Assembly: GCA_003171065.1 (NCBI GenBank)
Contig: PMXQ01000083.1
Coordinates: 1-36,522, forward strand
Direction: 5' to 3'
DNA length: 36,522 bases
From: Chloroflexota bacterium
GTDB taxonomy: Bacteria > Chloroflexota > Limnocylindria > Limnocylindrales > CSP1-4
The notes beneath the pieces were generated by a model, which had not been told where the DNA came from, ran no database searches, and worked only from the letters and a program-made list of their open reading frames with translations. A program made the position numbers and the translations under genes. Each line of letters starts with the position of its first letter. The first letter of the stretch is position 1. This document shows positions 32,341 to 36,522 of the stretch, one piece after another.

Positions 32341-32772
32341 CTAGAGGCCGATGACCTTGCGCGGCAGGAGCAGCAAGTCGAGCAGCGTGGCAACGACGCT
32401 GATCACGATGGAGCCGACGACCGCGACTCCGATCGCCTCGTAGCCCCAATGCGGCGGGTAGCCACCCAGGGTGAACCCGATATTGAGCTGGGCGCTGGTC
32501 TGGCTGACGAGCCATGCCGTCCCAAGCAGCATCGCGGCGTTGATGGCGAACGCGATCAGACCCATCGTCAGGAACCCGATCGGCATCGCCAGGAAATTGA
32601 GGATCGGCTTGAGGTAGCTGTTCACCAGCGCGAAGACGAGGGCGATGATCACGATCTTGGCCCAATCTCCGGGCTGGTCGTTGCGGAACGCCAGGTTGAA
32701 CTCAGGGACCACGTTTGCCGCGGCGAGTAGCGCAACGGCGTTCACGGCGACCTTGAAGAGCAGGTCGAGCAT
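32341..32772 (-). CDS. Small four-helix membrane protein (phage-holin family 4 / PF04020-like)
   Basis: 143 residues with four hydrophobic segments: LLFKVAVNAVALLAAANVV, IVIIALVFALVNSYLKPIL, the middle MPIGFLTMGLIAFAINAAML and the last VAVVGSIVISVVATLLDLLL. The N-S-Y-L-K-P-I-L and P-I-G-F-L-T-M-G motifs are typical of the widespread 'phage holin family protein' group, which is chromosomal and not tied to phages. Its role is unknown. The start ATG 32772 has GGAGGAA at a good distance. No phage genes are near. Confidence 0.9.
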   Translation of the reverse strand: MLDLLFKVAVNAVALLAAANVVPEFNLAFRNDQPGDWAKIVIIALVFALVNSYLKPILNFLAMPIGFLTMGLIAFAINAAMLLGTAWLVSQTSAQLNIGFTLGGYPPHWGYEAIGVAVVGSIVISVVATLLDLLLLPRKVIGL

Positions 32773-32944
32773 GAGCGATTCCTCCGAGGCTGGGCGACGC
32801 TGGGGCGGCGGCGTCGCATGGTCGGATGCTAGCGCGCATGTCGAGGGGGCGTCGGGGTTTCGCGCGCGGCGTCTTCACGCCCAAGCGGTGGCGGCACGCA
32901 CCGAATGCCCATGCGGCCGTCGATCCGTGGCCCCGTCCGCCCGC

Positions 32945-32950
32945 TACACT
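32945..32950 (+). promoter_or_regulatory. Candidate -10 box of the DUF885 gene
   Basis: TACACT lies 21 nt before ATG 32972. A transcript starting about 32958 would still contain the strong CGGAGGAGA site (32961-32968). Confidence 0.45.
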
Positions 32951-32971
32951 CCAGCAATACCGGAGGAGAAC

Positions 32972-34756
32972 ATGACCGTATTCGCTGAGCGTGTGGACGC
33001 GTTCCTGGGCGACTTCTTCCGCCGCTACCCGGTGGCTGCGACGGCCGCCGGCAATCACGCCCACGACGGTGAGTGGCCCAACCTGACCGATGCCGGCCAG
33101 GCGGACAGGCTGGCCTTCATCGACGACTGGAACGCCGAGCTGCAGGCGATGCCGGACGCGTCTCTGGCGCCCGATGACCGGATCGACCGGGACCTCCTCA
33201 TCTCGGAGCTGGCGGCGTTGCGTTTCGACGAGGTGGAGCTCCGCGAAGCCGGCTGGGATCCGCTCAGTTACGTCTACCTCCTCGGCGGCGGAATCTTCCC
33301 GCTGCTGGCCCGCGACTTTGCCCCGCTTCCCACACGTTTGGCAAGCGTTGCCTCACGGTTGGAACGGGTTCCGGCGGTCCTCAAGGCCGCGAAGGGTCAG
33401 CTCGGCCGAATCAACGGCCGGCCGGTCTCGAAGCTTCACCTGGAGACGGCGCTTCGGCAGCTGCCCGGGATAGACTCGCTCGCGGATGACGCCCTGGCCC
33501 AGGCCGCGGCGGCTGCCTCCGATCCCGCGGTCGCCGCACTGGCGCCCCGTCTCGAGAAGTCGGCCGCGACCGCCCGCAGGGCGCTCGGGGGCTTCGCCAG
33601 GTACTTGAGGGGCGATCTGCTGCCGCGATCGCACGGCGATGGCCGCCTCGGGCGCGACCTCTTCGCCCGGAAGCTTCGCCACACATTCCGCAGCAACCTG
33701 ACCGACGAGCAGATTCTGACCGAGGCCCGCCTGGAATACGACGCCGTTCGGGCGGAGATGATCCGGATCGCCCGCAAGATCTGGAAGGTGTGGGTGCCGG
33801 GCCAGCCGCTGCCGAACGCCGCGGGTGAGGGCAGCCAGGAAGCGGCCGATCAGAAGATTGTCAGCCGCGTGACCTCGGCCATCGGTCGGGCCCATCACCC
33901 GGCCGGCGAGCTGGTCGAAGCGTGCAAGGAGTCGTACCGCGACATCGTCGAGTTCTGCATGCGCAAGAACCTGATCGGCGTCCCCCACGAACCGCTCGAG
34001 ATCGACTGGACGCCGCCCTTCCTGCGCGAGTTCGCCGGCGCCATGCTCGACTCGCCGGGCCCGCTCGACAAAGGCCAGAGGTCGTTCTACTTCATGACGC
34101 CGCCTCCCGACGAATGGACGTCCGGGCAGATAGAGTCGTACCTGGCCGAAGAGAACGATCGGCAGATCGCCCTGACCACGATCCACGAGGCGACACCCGG
34201 CCACTATCTCCAGCTCGTGTACTCGAACCGCTGTCCGTCAGTGGTGCGAGCCGTTTTCGGAAGCGGTGTGTTCGTGGAGGGATGGGCCGTCTACGTGACC
34301 CAGGTCATGATGGACTTGGGCTTCCACGCCGACGACCCGGCCCTTCTGCTCATCCATTGGAAGTTCTACCTGCGCGCCATCACGAACGCGATGATCGACG
34401 TCGGGATCCATGCCGGCTCCATGACGGAGGCCGAGGCCATGGAGTTGATGGTCAACGGCGGCTTCCAGGAGGAGTCCGAAGCCCGCAAGAAATGGGATCG
34501 CGCGCGGCTCACCTCCACGCAGCTGTCCACCTACTTCGTTGGCTCGATGGAGATGTGGAATCTGGAGCGGGAACGACGCCGCCGGGCTGCCGCCGCGTCG
34601 GGCGATCCGCGCGGTGCCTCGGCTGTCCCGGAGCCGCGCGTCGTCGGCGGCCTCGGCCGGACCCCGGGCTTCAGCTATAAGGCGCACCTGGAGTCGGTCA
34701 TCGCGCACGGCTCCCCGCCGATCCCCGTTCTCCGGCGGATCCTGCTGGGGGAGTAG
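32972..34756 (+). CDS. DUF885-family protein, probable zinc metallopeptidase
   Basis: 594 residues, the usual size for DUF885. The key motif TTIHEATPGHYLQ (H405, E406, H411) resembles the HExxH-type zinc site in the form HExxPGH, and the downstream FVEGWAVYVTQVMMDLGF contains the expected third-ligand Glu region. The N terminus (VFAERVDAFLGDFFRRYPVAATAAG) is typical of the family and there is no signal peptide, so it is likely cytoplasmic. Peptidase activity is inferred from the motif; substrates are unknown. The start ATG 32972 follows CGGAGGAGA. A long helical middle (about 150-290) and an Arg/Ala-rich region before the end are unremarkable. Confidence 0.9.
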   Translation: MTVFAERVDAFLGDFFRRYPVAATAAGNHAHDGEWPNLTDAGQADRLAFIDDWNAELQAMPDASLAPDDRIDRDLLISELAALRFDEVELREAGWDPLSYVYLLGGGIFPLLARDFAPLPTRLASVASRLERVPAVLKAAKGQLGRINGRPVSKLHLETALRQLPGIDSLADDALAQAAAAASDPAVAALAPRLEKSAATARRALGGFARYLRGDLLPRSHGDGRLGRDLFARKLRHTFRSNLTDEQILTEARLEYDAVRAEMIRIARKIWKVWVPGQPLPNAAGEGSQEAADQKIVSRVTSAIGRAHHPAGELVEACKESYRDIVEFCMRKNLIGVPHEPLEIDWTPPFLREFAGAMLDSPGPLDKGQRSFYFMTPPPDEWTSGQIESYLAEENDRQIALTTIHEATPGHYLQLVYSNRCPSVVRAVFGSGVFVEGWAVYVTQVMMDLGFHADDPALLLIHWKFYLRAITNAMIDVGIHAGSMTEAEAMELMVNGGFQEESEARKKWDRARLTSTQLSTYFVGSMEMWNLERERRRRAAAASGDPRGASAVPEPRVVGGLGRTPGFSYKAHLESVIAHGSPPIPVLRRILLGE

Positions 34757-34857
34757 CGGCGGGGCGGGGGGAGTGTTGCGCCCCAGGGCCGGCGTGGCGC
34801 AGGGCTGCGTCGCGGGCCGCCCTCGGGGGAGTGGCGCGACGGGGCGACCCTGGCGTT

Positions 34858-34876
34858 TGTCCGATAACACCGGACA
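34858..34876. repeat. Palindromic element, copy 1
   Basis: TGTCCG-ATAACAC-CGGACA: perfect six-base arms. It shares 14 of 19 positions with the element at 35037-35055. No T run follows, so it is not an obvious terminator. Confidence 0.55.
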
Positions 34877-35036
34877 GGATTGGGCCAAACCAAACCTTCG
34901 CAGTCCGAGCCGGCGCCATACCGGCCCGACCGGCCTGCCGTCTACGCTCGCTCGCCGAGATTCACGCCTCCGCGAGCCCTTCTCCCTCAGCCGGCAGCGG
35001 CTTCGGAAGGCTCGAAAGGTCCCAGGAGGCCTGAGC

Positions 35037-35055
35037 TGTTCGGTACAGCCGGACA
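35037..35055. repeat. Palindromic element, copy 2
   Basis: TGTTCGG-TACAG-CCGGACA: seven-base arms with one G-T wobble. It is in the same orientation as the copy at 34858-34876, with starts 179 bp apart. Confidence 0.55.
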
Positions 35056-35106
35056 ACTGAAGGATCGTGGGAGGGAGCGAACCGACGGTCGGGGAGCCGC
35101 GCCGAT

Positions 35107-36522
35107 CTAGCCCGCGATGCCCGCCGCGGCGGCCGCATCCTCGAGTCTGTCGAGCTGGTAGCCGCAGGCTTCGCCGGCGCGCGCGAGGATGGCGGTCAGG
35201 CGGTCGGCCTCGGCGAGGCGGGCGGCAGTTTCGGCCGCGGAAAGCGTCCTATCTTCGGCGGCACCCAGCGCGTCGAGGGCCAGCATCCACCACAGCAGTT
35301 GGTCGAACGATTCGCGGTGGAACCAGCTGACGCCTTCCCAGACATTGACCTGGATGTACGGGCGAACGGCCTCGTCGACCACCAGGGCCCGGGCAAGGGC
35401 CGCCGGCCGATCGGCTGGAGGCAGAGCGGCCACCGAGCTCGGCAGCGGGAGCTGGCGAAGAAGGCGCAACAGCGCAACGAGCCGCCAGGCGGTCGCCTCG
35501 TCCTGCCCAAGATCGCGGAATACGTTGGCCAGCACGGAGCCCAGCTGCAGCTCGTCGACGGCGGAGCCGCCCCGGGAGCCGTCCGGATCGGCGACGGCGG
35601 CGATCGCTTCCCCGGCCAGGCGGCCGAAGAGCGCGACCCACGTCGACGGGTCTGTCAGACCGGTACACAGGCGCGACACGCCCGTCGGTCCCGCGAGCCC
35701 CGGAAGCTCCAGGGCGGCTTCGACGCCGAGCCGGAACGCGGCAGCTGCGGCGGCCACGTCGCCCGTGCCCCCCGCAACCTCGACGAGGACGTGGAGCATC
35801 CGCCCGACCGCGGCTGTGGTGCCGGCCAGCAGCGTCTCCACTGCCTCCGGGGTGGCGGCAGCCGTCGTGGCCGCGCCCGCTTCTGTGCCCGCGGCCCTGG
35901 ACGCTACCTCTGTGCCCGCGGCCCTGGCCGCCGTCGCCGCCCCGGCCGCCGCCGCCCCGGCCGCCGCCTTCTTCTTGCCCCGGCGCCGCGTGGGGCAGGC
36001 CAGCTCGGCCCGCGCCACTCCGATCTCGGTCAATCGCGCAAGCGCGCCGCCCTCGCCCGCCCCGACCAGCGCGCGGACCGCGTCGTGCAGGGGCGCGAGA
36101 TGCATCTCCCTCAGCGCCGCCGCGACGCTCGCCACGCCGGCGCCGCCGAGCCGCTCGGCCAGGCGGGCCAGCTGCCCCGAAGGCCCGTCGTGCATCTCGT
36201 GGATGTCGAGGAAGACCTGGCAACCGTAGGCGTGCAGGTCGACGAACATCCCGTCGCGGCACAGGTCGGAGCTCCGCCGGATGAACTCCAGGCCGGATCG
36301 GTGCTCGCGCAGGATCGTGTACCAGTCGCCGTCCGGGTGCAGCCCCAGCCCCTCGCCCAGGGACCGCTGCCGCAGCCGCCGCCCGCCACCCCCGCCGTCG
36401 TCCGGCACGGAGTAGGCAGCCGAGGCCTTGATCCAGCCGTGCGCTTCGGCATAGCGGTTGTGATAGACGATTAGGGAGCGCTCGTCGCCGGCGCGATTCG
36501 AGTACGCGAAGACGTCCTCGTT
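35107..36522 (-). CDS. C-terminal part of a probable GH13-family (alpha-amylase-like) protein (5' end outside window)
   Basis: The minus-strand frame is open to the window edge and ends at TAG 35107-35109, giving about 471 residues of a longer protein. It enters with NEDVFAYSNRAGDERSL and LIVYHNRYAEAHGWIKASA, then HRSGLEFIRRSSDLC, DGMFVDLHAYGCQVFLDIHE. This segment resembles what follows the barrel in a group of large Chloroflexota/actinobacterial amylase-family proteins; the catalytic residues would lie outside the window. The rest is mainly helical and Ala/Leu-rich, interrupted by a low-complexity stretch (KKKAAAGAAAAG and repeated AAGTE units). An internal GTG (36408) is not the true start, because coding composition continues upstream without a break. 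Confidence 0.72.
   Translation of the reverse strand, partial: NEDVFAYSNRAGDERSLIVYHNRYAEAHGWIKASAAYSVPDDGGGGGRRLRQRSLGEGLGLHPDGDWYTILREHRSGLEFIRRSSDLCRDGMFVDLHAYGCQVFLDIHEMHDGPSGQLARLAERLGGAGVASVAAALREMHLAPLHDAVRALVGAGEGGALARLTEIGVARAELACPTRRRGKKKAAAGAAAAGAATAARAAGTEVASRAAGTEAGAATTAAATPEAVETLLAGTTAAVGRMLHVLVEVAGGTGDVAAAAAAFRLGVEAALELPGLAGPTGVSRLCTGLTDPSTWVALFGRLAGEAIAAVADPDGSRGGSAVDELQLGSVLANVFRDLGQDEATAWRLVALLRLLRQLPLPSSVAALPPADRPAALARALVVDEAVRPYIQVNVWEGVSWFHRESFDQLLWWMLALDALGAAEDRTLSAAETAARLAEADRLTAILARAGEACGYQLDRLEDAAAAAGIAG

Larger units (their letters stand above)
34757..35106. other. Convergent intergenic region with two related palindromes
   Basis: 350 bases between the 3' ends of the DUF885 gene and the GH13-like gene. 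No ORF is supported. Two 19-bp palindrome-like elements of similar sequence lie at 34858-34876 and 35037-35055 and are listed separately. Confidence 0.5.

Noticed and set aside
32341-32772. Holin-like gene as evidence of a prophage
   Set aside because: This protein group is widespread on chromosomes and no other phage gene, integrase or att site is nearby.
35299-36474. 391-residue plus-strand frame opposite the GH13-like gene
   Set aside because: Low-complexity composition with no motif. The minus-strand frame shows family-like segments and continues to the window edge.

Overview
The window is high-GC bacterial chromosome with dense genes, many of which overlap by four bases (ATGA or GTGA). 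No tRNA, rRNA, CRISPR array, insertion sequence or phage module could be recognised. The gene mix suggests an uncultured Chloroflexota of the Limnocylindria/Ellin6529 kind, with an actinobacterium as the second choice. It includes a PyrR translational leader of the mycobacterial type, nickel superoxide dismutase with its maturation protease, an F420-type luciferase-like oxidoreductase, a LysM protein with a four-cysteine N-terminal domain, Pro/Thr-rich surface proteins, and apparently leaderless genes with a TANNNT box 6-7 nt before the ATG. The taxonomic placement is inference.

Layout. 1-669: the end of an unknown surface protein. 788-8344: a pyrimidine operon, pyrR-pyrB-pyrC-(two unknown genes)-pyrK-pyrD-pyrE, behind a PyrR-binding RNA hairpin that includes the ribosome binding site and a 7-codon upstream ORF. 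One of the two unknown genes encodes an acidic protein made of a duplicated domain. 8480-12501: a small secreted or anchored peptide, a GNAT-DsbA pair, a beta-CASP metallo-beta-lactamase nuclease and a VOC protein. 12566-14835: an ECF sigma factor overlapping a membrane protein with a short cytoplasmic tail and a seven-Asp-box propeller, probably a sigma/anti-sigma sensor pair. 14872-16743 (minus): two ACT-domain proteins and exonuclease III. 17110-20026: a cysteine-less ArsC-like protein, then a MarR-ABC ATPase-ABC permease operon with a palindromic operator over its promoter. 20238-23851: a LOG-family protein, a GNAT-Rieske fusion with a possible small RNA upstream, and an F420-type oxidoreductase. 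23948-24865 (minus): sodN and its protease. 25220-27204: a haem/flavin transmembrane reductase followed by an FMN-binding protein, likely a short trans-membrane electron-transfer chain. 27335-30012: a DUF4232 lipoprotein, the LysM protein and an NTF2-like protein. 30077-32244 (minus): a homocysteine methyltransferase/MTHFR fusion coupled to a 38-residue glycine-rich ORF. 32341-36522: a small membrane protein, a DUF885 metallopeptidase-like protein, and the C-terminal part of a probable GH13-family protein that runs off the window.

The most unusual items are the ECF sigma plus propeller anti-sigma unit, the GNAT-Rieske fusion, the duplicated-domain protein inside the pyr operon, the candidate small RNA at 22679-22773, and the recurring short tandem duplications (13-32 bp period) at gene ends and in spacers. 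All functions are read from motifs and context. No database search was possible.
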